Program-made: the position numbers and the translations under genes
Source of the DNA: Vicugna pacos
Taxonomy: Eukaryota; Chordata; Mammalia; Artiodactyla; Camelidae
Assembly (NCBI RefSeq): GCF_048564905.1
Contig: NC_133014.1
Span: 1,178,001 to 1,242,000, forward strand
Length of the DNA: 64,000 nucleotides
Reading direction: 5' to 3'
Notes under the pieces: model-generated
Told to the model about the DNA's origin: nothing
The model's database searches: none
The model's input: the letters and a program-made list of their open reading frames with translations, nothing else
Part shown: positions 33,801 to 47,484 of the stretch, piece by piece
Layout: every line of letters starts with the position of its first letter
Position numbering within the stretch: the first letter of the stretch is position 1

Positions 33801-35533
33801 GTATACACTACTAGGATTAAGGAGAGTCTACTCTCTACAGTTGAACAACTTTGTTACCTTAGTCAAGCTGCGATTAACCTTCACATCTATTAAGTCAGAC
33901 CATACAAATGTAACCACAAGATTACTGCAGTACAATATACACTCTCTGCACGATGCAAAAGATTTGGTGGCCCCAAAATACTCTTTAAAATTCAGTACCT
34001 TACCAAAAATTAAAACCACAGCCTATTTAAAGTGAAGATGTGTTAGCACAAATCGTGCTCGCAACACTGACTCAGGGAAGTTTCAGGAGTACACCTGTGT
34101 CAGGTGACAAAGTGAATGATAATCCAGCCAGGTGCTCTGGGCAGACAAGCGTCTGTACCGCATTGCTCAGTGTGCCAGGTCACCTGTAAGCTGTCGTCAG
34201 GTGGCACCACGTCTGGAGAACGGAAGCCAGTCACAGACTGTCAGGGGCCACGTCACCAGCTGTGGGGCCAGGTGGCCGTAAGTCAGCTGGGAGGAAATGG
34301 CGGATTCTGGAGGAAAGAGAGGTTTGCCCACGTCTGCCGCGTGTTCCGGGGACAGGGGCTGTGGTCATGAGCCTCCCCCTTGCAGGGTACAACCTGCTGG
34401 AATCTTCAGTGTGAACGCAGGACCTGCTGTGTCCTGCCCAGACGACACTGCACTCCACAGTACCCTTTTGACTACACTCGTTTCTGCTATTTCTTCTCCG
34501 GACACTACAGTTTAAGGTGGGACACATAACAGAAAAAAAATTAAACACTTAATGATCGCTTATTTCAACTGTTTTAGTCTTCAGATTAGAAGGAAAGAAG
34601 TCCTTCTTACTATCTGCATTCCTTCCCAGAATGTATACATGTTCTAAGTCTTGATCCCAGAGAGCACCTGGGTTACACAGTATTTCCTCGGCCCTAAAAT
34701 CTTCCCATGGGCACTGAGCGTTCCCTTTAGATTTTCTCTGATGTCTTAGTCCCGATGGGATCACAGCACCATGGTGACGCTGGCAACCCAGGACCACCCC
34801 TCTCACGTTCTCCGTGGTACCGTGGGGCCTGGAGACGTGGACCCCACCCCAGAAGGCCTGCCCGTGTGTTTCCAGACAAGACCCCCCAGCAGGGACTCCC
34901 CGACCCTCAGATGCAGGCGAGAGCAGTGAAGGTGATTATTCCTCCAGCGGAGCACGCCAGCCGGGCGATGTCGTCACGGTGAGAGCTTGCAGCCGCCCCT
35001 CCGGGCTCCCTGTTCCTAAGATCCCACATCCCTAGACTGCTGTGTGGCCTAGCATCTCACCTCCTGACAGCAGCATAAACCAGAATCTGCCTTCTTGGAC
35101 TTCCGTGTCTCTGCCCCTTTCCCTGGAACAGGACCACCTCACACAACCTGAAGTCCCTGCTGTCTGCGGGGTGGGTTCCCAAGCGCTGGGGCACTTCTGC
35201 GTGATGACCAGCAAACACGCCATCAGTCCTCGAACGAAGCAAAGCCACTCTGCCCCCCTGAAGATGAGAGTCAGTACAGCACACCCCTGATTACCACGAC
35301 CTTCTCAACAAATATCTGTTGTTAGTAAATGTATACAAACTTGCTTCTGATACAGAGAGACAAGAAAACCTGCGAATTCAAACGCATTTAGCTGATCTTT
35401 CCATCTTACTCCTAATCTCTAGATCCTCCTCTGCTGAGCGTTCATTACCATCCTCTGGCTAATTCGAGAATGAAGGTAACAGCTCAGTCCACGCAGCGTC
35501 TCAACAGACATCTGAGTTTATTACACTAACCCC

Positions 35534-35554
35534 GAGCCAGAGCCAGAGCCAGAG
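35534..35554. repeat. (GAGCCA)3.5 hexanucleotide repeat
   Basis: Three and a half perfect GAGCCA units. Confidence 0.9.
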
Positions 35555-38007
35555 ATGAGGTTCAAATCCTGGGTTTATTCACACAAATTTTTCTCTGAAG
35601 TGCTCACCTGTACAACAGAGCTAGAAACATTCACCTCGCTACGTGGATGTAGACACAGACTGATACGACGTAGGAGAGAGAGACCCCGACAGTGGGAGGT
35701 GGCTGGGCCCTCGGCTGGTCCACACGAGCATCCCCACCAGACACGAGCTCTGTGACCAGACCCCGTGCATGGCTGGCCCTGTCTCGGCACAGACACACAC
35801 CGACCTCCTCCCACGCACAGGGCGAGCCCTCCCACCCACAGGGTCGCCCTGCGGTTGTAGCAGGAACAGCTCTCCCTCCCCTGCACGCATGCCTCCCCCA
35901 CCCCCGACAATGAGGTTGGAAAGGTAAGCGGTTTGTGGTCATTAAATTTAGAAACACCGAGTGACGCTGAGCTGGAAACACCCACCCCACGGCAACGGCT
36001 GGAAGGGATCGCTGTTATTTTAACACATTAGCCTTACTAAGAGTAATAGAATAGTTCTGTTTTGGGTGAAAACTCCACTTTATTATATTTCAATGTTTTA
36101 AAACCATACCAGGTCACAGGGATCTCTGCAACATCCATGATTTAACAAGTTCACTGAAACTCACCTCCCGTCGTTCATTTGCTGAAAGCATCACAGAGCA
36201 CACGATTCACCAAGCTCCCTCCATCATGACGGTCCTTACGCTAGCCTATGTCCTGTGACCCAACATCAACTCACTCTCAGCTAAGTCTTCAGTGTTCAAA
36301 TTTAAATTCAAATTAATCAGCCTCATAGGGAAAGTGATGTTAATATTTGTATTTCATTCCCAGAAAAATAAAGTAAGTTGGCACACATGATACTCCCTCT
36401 AGAGAAGCATGCTGATGATCAGAGATTTCACATGACAGAAGCTGTCACACTCAGATAATTCAACACAAACACTTTCCCTGCAAACGTGAGGTTACACATT
36501 CCACATCTGGTGATATATTATGTTTTTAGAAACAGTGTTTCTGTTTATATTGCATTTCTGTTTGTATTAGTTCAACTAAAATATTCAAAATATATCAATA
36601 GTACAACACTGAATTTTTTTTTTTTTGAGCCATGCTCCCATTGGATCATAATTCTTCACTGGGATGAATTCGATTTTGTACTTAAAAATCTTAATGTTTA
36701 CCTTTAAAAGTTCACACACACACATACTCACATGCAAATACACCAGAGTAACACTATTACGTCTTTAATTTCACTCATGATATGCCTTCATAAAAGGCAT
36801 TGCTAGTGTGGGGGATGGGAGGCGAGTGGGGTGTATTTTACGAAATTAATACACATGTGCATTTTGATCCTCTTCAATGAAACACAGTGAATCTTCTACT
36901 CTAATGACTCCATTTCACGAGATAATTAACATAAACCCGGGAAGCACTGATGCTCATTCGCACTGCTTCAGACTGACGCTCCACATACACATTCTGTCCA
37001 CGATGCGTGTGCCACAAACCTTCAATGATTTACATCAAGTTACATTTTCATGAAGTGCCTCTGATCCCAATGTCCTGCCACAACTGGTAAGACCGCTGGT
37101 GTCCCACCCCCAGGGCCGACAGCGGCCGTGCGGACAGATGAGCAGTGTTTCCCGCGGGAGGTCGCGACAGTGTCCCGCCAGTGCCACAGTCACACCTGGG
37201 ACTCTACGGAACAGACGGGCAGTGACAGTGAGGACACAGCACCTCTGTGGGGCCTGGCTCAGGTGCTGGGCTCCCTTCAAGTGGCTGGCATTGACTTTGG
37301 AAACAATACTGCATAGCAATTAGACCTTTGTCCCCAAACGTTCATTCCTGAAATAATAATGCATTCCAGCGAGGGACTATCGTCCACAGAGAGCATGCAG
37401 AAATATGACTGGGATAAATTAGAGTAATGGATGTCATTTTATAATTATAATAAAGATATACTATATACACTTTGCATTTTATAACATATAAATACATACA
37501 TAATGATAACATATAAAGCACATTACATATCCATGTATTTGAGGGAAATAAAAAACACAGGTATTTTTTAACTGCACACATGTGTACTGATACAAAAGGG
37601 GTTGTTAGGAAAAGTATGGAAAAACTTTTCAATTTACAAGCTTCATGATGAAATATTTTCCCCTCAGAACCCATGAAATACAGCTGATTCGGGGAAGCAC
37701 CTCCTGTACGTATTATCAGAGCATCACTGAACACATATCTCTACCAACCAGGAAAACAGACTGTGACCACAGAGCTGCTCAACCACAAGAATGAAAGTGA
37801 ATGTATCCTGACACTGCACGTAGCTAGATATTTATTAGTAGCGAAAACCATCCGTCGGGTACTGTTACAAAATTCTGCACAAACCACCGGGTCCACCACA
37901 AACACTACCACACACAGAACACAACCAGGCAAAGGGGTGTGCACGTCTTAGTTTCTAACACATTAAACCTGTTCCTACAATGCAAGTGTCTCTTCTGCGC
38001 AGTCCTG

Positions 38008-38100
38008 GGATACATTACGCCCATTTGCAGGATGAGGGCACTGAGGCTCAGCACATTGACTTGTTAACCCAAACCCACAGTCAGCTAAGTTCCATGACTT
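38008..38100 (+). mobile_element. MIR fragment
   Basis: 'cccatttgcaggatgagggc' followed by 'actgaggctcagcacattga' and 'ccacagtcagctaagt' is colinear with the MIR 3' half ('cccattttacagatgaggaa', 'actgaggctcagagaggtta'). Confidence 0.75.
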
Positions 38101-38269
38101 GTGTCATATTCTGCTTTTCATAGCTTTGCACACACGTTCTTCCCACTGTCAAGCCGCTCCACCCTCACAATTATAGAGGGTTTACAAAAGCCGAATGTAA
38201 TCTGGCAGGAACTAAATAATTCCTCTATTAAGATAAAGTAATTACCTAGAAAATGAACTTAAATGATTT

Positions 38270-38830
38270 CCACTTTAATTGGCACTCACATTGTCCTTTT
38301 CTCTCCTCTTTGGAAACAAAAGCAAGTCATTTCAAAATTACTGAATATCATTTTCATACACAGAGCCCATATTTAAGAAAGAATGTTATCCTTCGATCTC
38401 TTTTCTGGTTTTAAAATATGCATGTCCTTCTTCTAGACACAATTTCAGCTGTGCTTGCATATGTGATTATTGCGACGTGTTTCTCTCCGGGCTGTCTCAA
38501 ATCTCTTTATACATTCTGGGTAACTGGTGCTATAAACAGAATGATTCATTCTGTCCATTCACACCAAAATGACTCTTCTGTGTGTGCACATTTTGGCCCT
38601 GCAGATTTTTAAATAGTTTCATTGCCATCAGGAAGCATTTTTATCAAGCATCCTGCATGCTCTGTGAGGCTGCGATTTTCCAGTCTGCAATTGTGTTATT
38701 TTTCTCTCTCTCTGAGAAGCCAGGCTCCTCCTGGAGCCAGACAATATCACTGCGTTGACTGGAAAGGAAATTATATACCAATCAAACTCTTTACATTAAG
38801 ATGGATGTATAACCAGCTTTAAGTCTTGGA
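38270..38830. other. Second CNE-like stretch
   Basis: Repeat-free, moderately AT-rich sequence with one CpG cluster and a perfect small inverted repeat (ggctcctcctggagcc, 38722-38737). It looks unlike the GC-rich neighbours on its right. No coding potential is apparent. Confidence 0.3.
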
Positions 38831-39924
38831 AATTCCATGTGGTCTGACAAGATGTCGATAAAGCACTCAGTCCTTCCCCAAACCCAACCGAGAGAAACCA
38901 CAGAAGTCAGACCACATATGGATGAGAGTGTCTAAGAAAGCAAAATTCAAGACTTCTGGGAGACAGAAGGCCTCTGTCTGGTGTGAGCCAGAGACCTCAG
39001 CTGGGAGGCCTGGGCTCCGGGCCAGTGAGGATGGCTGCGGCTGGTGCCCCTCATCTCCAGCCCCGCTGGGAGGGTCATTCCCTGGGAGAGGCTGGGGTCC
39101 AGATTTGGGCAGGGCCCCATGTGTGCCCTGCTTGCAAAGCAGCCTGCCACGGTTCTGCAGATTTGAGGGGAAGACCCAGACCTCGGGCCCGTAAGAATGA
39201 TCGGGTTTCTGCACAGCAGGAGGAGAAGCCAGAGGACAGCCCTCTGCCTGCTCTTGCCCGAGGCTCCGAGGGGGCAGGGCCTGGGGACACAGAGCAGGGT
39301 CATGTGCCGCCTCTCAGGGAGGGGCCCTAGCTGCGCAGACACAAACCTGCCCTTTGCTGGGTGGGGACATCAACCCGGCCCTGGAAGCTCCAGGCAGACC
39401 TGCTCTGCTTTGGAGGAAGCACCCCTCCCCGCAGGCTGCCCTCCACCCAGACGTCCTGCAAAGGCAGGAGGGCGAGGTCAGACACGACGTGGGCCCAGCA
39501 GGTCTGCCCCCAACGGCCCGGGTCACAGGGCAATATCGGGGGACAGAATCTAACATCAGAGAGAAGCAGATTATAACCAACATAAAGACGTTACCCACTT
39601 CCGAGTGGTCCCACGTCAGCACCTCCCCGTCCACACCGAGGGCGGGAAATGAAATCAGGGGGAGGAGCTCTGAGAAAGACGGAAACAAATATAGCGAAAA
39701 ACACCAAAACAGGCAATTCAAGTCAAAAGGAAACCAGAAGAACAATATTAACATCAAACAAATGGAATACAAGAAGAAAAACAGTTTAAAGGACTTAAGA
39801 GGAGCAGCCGATTACGGACAATAACAGTAACTGACAAACACACAACAGAAGACTCGGGGATCTGGTCAGTCACAGCACGTGACGTCTCTGCTCCGCTGCA
39901 AAGTCCTTAAATTCCTGACTCTCT

Positions 39925-40030
39925 TAATCAGCAATCCTGTGAACTAGGTACTATTATTACCTTTCTAAAAATAAAAAAAACAGAGCACCAGGGGTTAGAC
40001 AGTTTGTTCAAGATCACATGGCTCACAAGC
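39925..40030 (+). mobile_element. MIR fragment
   Basis: 'cctgtgaactaggtactatt' with 'attacc', and then 'gttcaagatcacatggctca' match the MIR 3' half in order ('ctgtgaggtaggtactatta', 'gcccaaggtcacacagctag'). Confidence 0.8.
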
Positions 40031-41504
40031 ACCCTGGGCAGACGACTGCTCTGGAAACTAGAGTGGTCAGACCTTTAAATCTCTCGATAAAGTGCTCGTA
40101 ATTACACACGTCGGCTCCTGGACAGGACACCCATTACTGCAGGCACCAGGGCCTGGGCGTGACAATGAGCACGGCATTGATCACTTGTAAAAAGAAATCA
40201 GTTCATTGTTTTCCCTTGGCTGGATTAGGTTTAACGCACTTTTTCGGATTTCTGTGGTTTTATCTGGGTCACAAGTCCCTGTTTGCACTCCTCGGTACAT
40301 AACGTAGACTTCACTCACATCCATTAAATCCTTTTATCTCTTTGTCAATGAAAGTGGACACCTCGCTTATCACACCTAAAGCTAAAAGCTGCCAAAAACT
40401 GCACCTAAGACTTATGCTTCTGTTAAAAATTCACCTGTGAACATATAAACTTATATCCACACTAAGATTAACTTTAAAACCCGTCGGCTTAATTTAGGTC
40501 TTACAGCAGCTATAGACAGGACCTTCACAATGGTTTTCAGTCAATGGAACTCAGAATAGAACCTTATGAATTTCATACGGTTACAATGAAAAGACTTATA
40601 AATGAGAATTATTTAACCAGGACATCAGTTGTTTTTAAAGTCTCTGGACCTTATTGTAACTTGAGCTATAAAAGCCCATTTCTAGGCATTGTAACCCTAA
40701 CTGAGAATTTCCCGCTGAATTTTAGCACACTGTGGTACTACTAGTATTTGGGGGGAAAAAAAGGAGAAAAGCCAAATTCTAGTTTCATTTAATTGTCATG
40801 ATTTTAAAATTACACTTATTAAGGAAAAAAACACATGATAATCTCAAGAAATGCAGAAAAATCATTCGACAAAAGAAAAACTGCAATAGACATTCATTCA
40901 TGACAAATATTGTCAACAAACAAAAAAAATGACTTAGGAATAAAAGGGGAAACTTTAGCCTGATGACGGCACCTTCACAAACACCACAAGTCACACCGTG
41001 ACAACATGAAAGTCTGAACGCTTCCCCCAAGACCAACGTCTGCCCTCACACACCCCACACTGTGAGAGGTCTTAGCCAGACAAATGAGGCAAGAAAAATA
41101 AACAAAAGGCATCAGGAGGGGAAAGGGATAAGGTGAAACCGTCTTTACCTGCAGACAACACAACCTCGTACACAGAACATCGTAAGGACGCAAGTCCACA
41201 GGGCGCCCCCTACCCGGGCCCCTCCCTCAAGGCTGGGCGGGTCGCGGATCTGCCCGACACGATGAAATAAACACAGGGTTAGGCAAAATGGGGAGACAAA
41301 GCCTCAGAAAAGGAACTGAACAGAACTGAGATAAGCCATCTAACTAACAAAGGGTTCCAAGGAAGCGTCATTAATGTGTTCCTGAAACCGGAGAGAAAAA
41401 CAGGGGAACAGTGGGACTCCAACAGAGAGAAACTGTAAGAAAGTATCAAACAGAAGTTACACGGGAACTGAAAAACACTAACCAGTGGAATACACGGGAC
41501 AGAC

Positions 41505-41640
41505 TGCTTAGCCTCTGTCCCTCAATTTTCTCATCTGAAAGCGTGTACCAGGAGTTGTCACACAGGGTCATTATGGGAACTAAAGGACTTACACAAACCA
41601 CTAGCAAGGCTCTCAATGCATCTTAACTACTACTATTAAG
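41505..41640 (-). mobile_element. MIR fragment, antisense
   Basis: 'ttagcctctgtccctcaatt' and 'ttctcatctgaaa', then 'gtcattatgggaactaaagg', follow the MIR antisense consensus ('cctctgtgcctcagtttcct', 'gttgtgaggattaaatg'). Confidence 0.75.
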
Positions 41641-44600
41641 TATCTCTGAGATTTTCAGGCCTAAGACTGTGTATATGCAGAAACAATTCTTTCAAGAGGT
41701 TATTGGCATTCGCGCTGAGAACCGGCAGGGAGGCTGACGGTTCCTGGGAGCTCCTAACGGTCCTTTTCAAAGGCGCTGCCTCACTCCAGAGTCTCTGTCA
41801 AACATGATGAGGCAGAAATCGTGATGACAACTGGTTCCTAAAAATCTTTTCTTCTTGCAAATCACCACCTTGTTTTTCCTTAAGTACAAAAACGTGCTCT
41901 GTTCCAGTCCATCTTAAGTCCCGGGCCTTCCACCCTAGGAAGTTATTATAAAAGTAAAGCACTTGGTGTATTAAGAGCTTTTAGTTGGGTTATTATCTTT
42001 TTCAGAAAATGAGAGAGCTCACACTTTTCTATTATGTTAATGGTAAAAAAAAAAGATAATAAGCAAAAGCAAGCTTATGTTGGCAATTAACTCACCAAAA
42101 ATGCTTAGGAAGCCCCATGCCAATGTTCCTGAATTGTGCCCAGGATTCATTCTGTTCCTCACTCGTCGATCCTGGGACTGACCCTCTAGTCCCTGCTGTG
42201 CTTTCCACACAGGTGATTCGATTTATAACACATTTAAGAATGCTACTTGGAAAAAATATAAACACCTGAAGTGTTTTCTCAATACTGCTTTTTCACCAGT
42301 GGAACGTGAGTCCACGTGGCAGCCACTTCCAAGCGGGGACACCTGGGAGCTTTCTTCTCTCTTCCGCAGCATCTCCCCTCCTCTCCTGACCAAACCCCCA
42401 GGAACTGAAAGAGGATGCAGAAGCAGAGACAGAAGAAGGATGCTGGGGGCCTGAACCCACACACGGAAGGTGACCAACATGCATCCAACTGGACTCTGAG
42501 TTCCCAGAGACCTGGAGCTGTCTTATCGCAACACCTGGCACAGCCAGCCCAGGGAGACCATTTTACTCTGTGAAAACTGACCAATTCTTGACCAACACTT
42601 GGTTCAAGGCTGTTGTCAGCAGTGGTGGGATACATACCGCAGGGCCAGGAGGGAGACGGGCTGAGTCCTACCGGGTTACATACGTGTCCGCCCCTCTCAC
42701 AGGGAGGACCACTGCATCCGCAGCCCCCGTGCACATCACCCAACAGGACGGCTGGATGGCCCAGGTGACAATCAGATGCACACAGATGGGGTTGTCCCCA
42801 GGCTGCGGACAGATTTCTCCACTGCAGGCTGAGACCCTTACTGCCAAAGCCCATGGACAGTAGACTCCAATGTTCATGATCCAATTATTTAAAAGTGCAA
42901 ACCAGCAAATTCTTGGCCATTTAGAGCCTGCCTGCTTTGCTCACCTGACAGCTGTGGTCTGTTGGTAAGATGGGGCTCTAACTGGAGCCGCCCTTCAGAG
43001 CTCTCTGCTCTGGGGACCCCAACAGTGATTAGCACCCCCCCACACACCCTGCTCCTCTCCGTTCCCATGCCGCTTCCCATCCAGAGGTGGCCCCGGGCCT
43101 CAGACCCCACTGACAGTCCCCCGTTCTGAGGGAGCTCCCCTCTCAGCGGCCTGTCCACGAGCTTCCCGACCCAGCTCCAGTTCCCGGACCTTCGACAGCA
43201 GGTCACAGAGACTGTTCCCTTCTATAACTGAAGAGCCCTGATCCTGGGCAAGTGGCAGGGTAACCTCTGAGGGCTGCAGCCCAGAGCCCCATCTTCCCTC
43301 TCCTCCGCCCTGCAGGGCCAGGGCCCCCCAGGCCCACCTGCTCTCTGCTGAGGGCTCTCACCTGGCTGGGCTGAGTCCACTGGCTTGTGACAGACTCTGA
43401 ACCAGCCCGTAACCAGTGCTGACCAGACAGGGCCGAAGGCAGCCAGGTAGAGGGGCTCTGCGACAGGTTTCTTTGCTCACAATTAAAAAGTTAAATAAAA
43501 CAGACACAGGAAGAACACATCTTTTCTTCTAGTCTAGTCACTGCGGTTTCTTCCCATGATTTCTTGAAGTAAAGGTCCACATTTTGTTGTCCGTGAGCTC
43601 AAGAAGGAAAGCGAAGATCTAGGAGCAGAAAGACGGAGACGCCTGGGCCGCCGAGGGGACTGTGGGCTGAATCCATCAGTCCCGGGGGGCCCGCCTCCAG
43701 ACGCGTTACAGAAGATTACAGATCCTACTATTTCACGTCCAGTTTGACTGGACATCTCATCCTCGGAGGGCAACTCTCCCTCCTGACACCCTTTCCCGAA
43801 GTTGGGTGGCCAGTGAGAAGCAAAGTGATTGAAACCTACTTACAAGGAGGAAAACACGAAATTAGGAAGATTAGTCTCTGTAAGAATGTCACCAGACTTA
43901 ACAAGAGGGAACCACGGAGTAATCACTTGGCCGTGGAAGATGTCACTTATTCAGACACTGTGAAGTGCATTTTACTTTCATGCGCATAAAGCTGAGGACT
44001 GCAACATGTGACCCATGGAAGTAAGAGGGACACTATCACAGGACTTCAAAAGCGCTTCAGCTAACAGTCCATTTGATAAAAGCCTCCAGTAATCCTGGAT
44101 TTAGCCTTGCCTTGTTCTTACCGTGACTTCCAGTGTTTCACTGTCATGTTTTCTGACATGGAAACTTAGGGTAAGGGGATCCCTTATTGTTACCATTGTC
44201 TTCCTGCAAAACTTCTTTTTAATGATCTTTGATATGAAGCTTTGTCAAATAAAAACCTTTCACAACTTGCAAAAAGTGATCTGTTCCCCTGTAAGACTAG
44301 CCTGTGACACGCAGGTTTACACTGAGCTGGGTTTTGCAGTCTGTTGTTGCAGGCGGTTGATTACAAAATGCACATCTCATAGTGAATGTTTCAAAACTTG
44401 GCTGCAAGGGTGTTTTAAAAGTAAAAAGAGCAATTTCTCAGTGTCACACAAAATAATGAAGCACCATTCGTACATTTTAGATTCAGTGAAATATGATAAA
44501 ATAATGGATCCGGGTCTAAATCAGTCAATCAAGTCTTCACTCATTCATTCATTCAAACAACAGGAAACCTCTGTCCTGTCGATAAGGAGAATGTCAGACC

Positions 44601-45689
44601 AGCCGTTCCGTGCCCCCGTCATTTCGTCTGTAACTGAAATTTCTGTGGAGGACTCTCCAAGGATACGCTGAGGGTAATTTTCAGGTGATGGACTTGGATC
44701 AAAAGGCACATCCAGCTTGAGACTCACCAGGTCAAATGCTTTTTCAAGTTATATTTATCCTGGATTTCCTGAGAACGCCCATCTGTCCTGGAGCATCACC
44801 CCCTAGCAGGAATCCGAGCTTTGTCTCGGCCGCTGTCCTCTCCCCTCCTTCTGTCAGTCTATGCATCCTGGTTCCTCAGCAGCCTCTGTGTTTGGGCAGA
44901 GGAGGGTCGGGTCCAGAGCAAGCGGTCCGACCAGAAAAGCACTACGTCCTGCCTCAGTGCCTCCAGAGCCCAGAGGACGAATGGGCTAGGACCGAAACCG
45001 AACCCTTCCAAAAATGCTGCTGGGCCAATTAAGAACCCAAAGTATGACTGGACTTTGTTTTGTCGTCTGCTCGCCTTAAACAGTTTAAACGAAATGCAGG
45101 CTTAGAGTAGTCGGCAAACCCTACATTCAGTCAGACTTTGTCTTTCTGACAGTGCTTTTCATTCAGTTCTTACTTTTACCAACAGTGGTGTTTTTTCTGG
45201 AGCAGGAAGACTGAAAATTGGAGTTAACTTACCTGTTGTTAAAAAAGTAATAGCATCACATTTAACTAATTCTAGACGGAGAGTCTCTTAAATATTCCAT
45301 CTCTGACAAGTACTTTAATTACTCTGCATCTACTCCCTAAGACCGCCTCCTGCCCTTTGAAAAGGAGATAATTTGGTGCAATTATGAGATGTGTGTTCAT
45401 ACAGACAGTGTGTGTGTCATGCGCAGGACCCCATGCGGCCTTCCCGGAACAGAGCCCTCCAGCCCCCACATCCTCCGTCTGCCTCTGGCTTGTAGAAGAG
45501 CTTGTCTCCAGGCCTCCCCTGAGACTCAAAGGGCTCGCTCAAGAGTGAATGATCAGGAAATTAGGGCACGTGAAGATGTGGAAAAAAGAGTACTTGCTGG
45601 GGAGGCAGGACTGGTAGCAGTTTGGATGATGAACCAGCCACATGGAAGTCACCGAACTCCCAGTTCCCTGAAAAACATAGAGGAAGGTC

Positions 45690-46060
45690 TGACACAGCTT
45701 CCGAGGCTGTTCTTACAGGAAGCAGACCTCCACCAGGTGGGAGTGCTGACCACCAGCACGGAGACCCCAGACCTGCTGAAACCAGAAGACGGGATGCTTG
45801 AAACGTCGCCTCGAGGCTGACCAATGCAGGAGCTGCTCACATCCTGCGCGGCCCCCCCCTCGCTCAGCCTTTAAAACCTCTGTCCTCCAGATGGCACCCG
45901 GGAGGCCGTCTCAGGACATTCATGCACCCTCTCCCCAGGCTGCCGGCCTCCTGAATGAAGCAACCTTTCCTTTTCCACCAACACTTGTCTCTCGAGTACT
46001 GGCCTTTCGAGCGGCCGAACTTGGGTCCAGAACCAGCTTCATCTGGTTATGAGCCCAGTG
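45690..46060 (+). mobile_element. Possible old solo LTR of an endogenous retrovirus
   Basis: A U3-like GC-rich stretch leads into 'cctttaaaacctctgtcctc', then a 'ctgaatgaagcaacctttcc' stretch resembling the polyadenylation region and the 'cacttgtctctcgagtactg' part of ruminant and camelid ERV LTRs. No internal viral gene is recognised nearby, so it would be a solo, degraded fossil of uncertain family; the boundaries are approximate. Confidence 0.35.
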
Positions 46061-47484
46061 TCTGGACCGCTGCCCGGCAGGTGGAGCTGCTGGGACGGCT
46101 CAGTTGGACAAAACCGGGGTGCGGTAACAAGCACTTGTACTGGGCCATGTACTTGTCTTCTTTGGTTGAAAGTCGTATTTAGTTCACGGTTAAAAGTGAG
46201 ATGTTCCAATTACTTTTTGTAAAATAGAGCTGCCTTCAATAACCAGTGGCCTTTACAACAGGAAAAATAAATGGTCTCAGGTCAGTATTCAGAGAGAACA
46301 GGAAAAACAGTGAAAAGAGCCTCATTTTTAAATCTGAAAAGCACATTAGGACCGTGCGCTGTGGCCAGCTTGTCTCTGGGCTTTGTCACGGGCTCCAAAC
46401 AGCAGCACGCCTGCAGAGCACCTAGAACCAAGCGCGCTCCCCGCACCTCCCCACATCCTGTGCCTGACCTGGCACCCACCGCAGAGCAGACAGAATTATG
46501 ATCCTGCACACACTCCACTCCCAATGGAAGAGACGTTCTAGAAGAACATGTGAAGAATTCCCGGAACACACTGCTAACACTTTTCATCTATTACAGAGCA
46601 TCTTTCTTTTGGAGAAAAACATTTTAATAGTCCATAAATGTAAGATTTAAATTTCCCCCAAATCACTGAATCTGCATTGTTATTTAAAACACATGATGCT
46701 TGAGAAAAATGCAGAAATAGTACAATTCTCAACAGCTAATCATTCCCCCGTTTTCTTAATAATCATAAGCTTAATTAATTTTTGTATAAAATTTAGTATT
46801 CTGTCCCCAGATTTTCAAAAACTGTTGGTTGATATGTGCTACTGTCTTTCCCTTACTTGTGGTCTAAATACCATAGGGCCAGAAAGAATATCGTTTGCTT
46901 CTTTATAACCTGAAAAACACAGAGAAGGATCAGTCCTAGTTTACGCATTTAGTGTACTAGTATACGATTTTTTTTCTAGATAGTTTCCTATGTAAATAAT
47001 TTTGGCTGGCCAAATTTTTCAAAATTTCCTTTGATTCAATCAGTAAATCACATCTATTTCCAAATGTAATGTAGCTTGGATTCACACTTTTTTGTTTGAC
47101 TATTTCCAGAGAAGGAAGATACTTATCATCAGCCACGTGCAGGGATTACATAATATTGTGTAACGTATCAGTTCACAGGGAGACACCTGAAGGTCCACAC
47201 CGGGACCCCCCCACTGCACTCCCAAGGCTCAGGGACTGTCCTGATCCAGGCTCAGCCACATTGCAGGACGAGACGCTCCCTCCTGGACCCTGTGATGGTG
47301 GCAGTGACTGCTCTGCGTCCGTCCGCACAGGGCAAAGCAAGTATTTCTAAGGGGATTGGTCTCCCGTTTTCATTTTCACGCACTGAGAACGGAAACGCGG
47401 ATAGAAAAGGTGCTACCACACGTGCAGAGGCTCTTACTGCTGAGTTTACAAACAATACATTTCAATGAAGCGGGCATTTCTCTT

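Noticed and set aside
39314-39824. Overlapping long frames on both strands (about 150 codons each)
   Set aside because: Mutual overlap in a GC-rich patch running into a Lys/Asn-rich AT stretch. The hydrophobic minus frame is the antisense of poly-Lys/Asn-type codons, not a membrane protein.
42279-42884. 201-codon open frame on the minus strand, Cys- and Trp-rich
   Set aside because: GC-rich stretches lose stop codons, and overlapping open frames exist on the opposite strand here. No motif or family signature was seen.
44123-44671. 182-codon open frame on the + strand
   Set aside because: One open frame of this length is about what chance gives over six frames of 64 kb. It has no recognisable domain, no splice logic and no relatives that I know.
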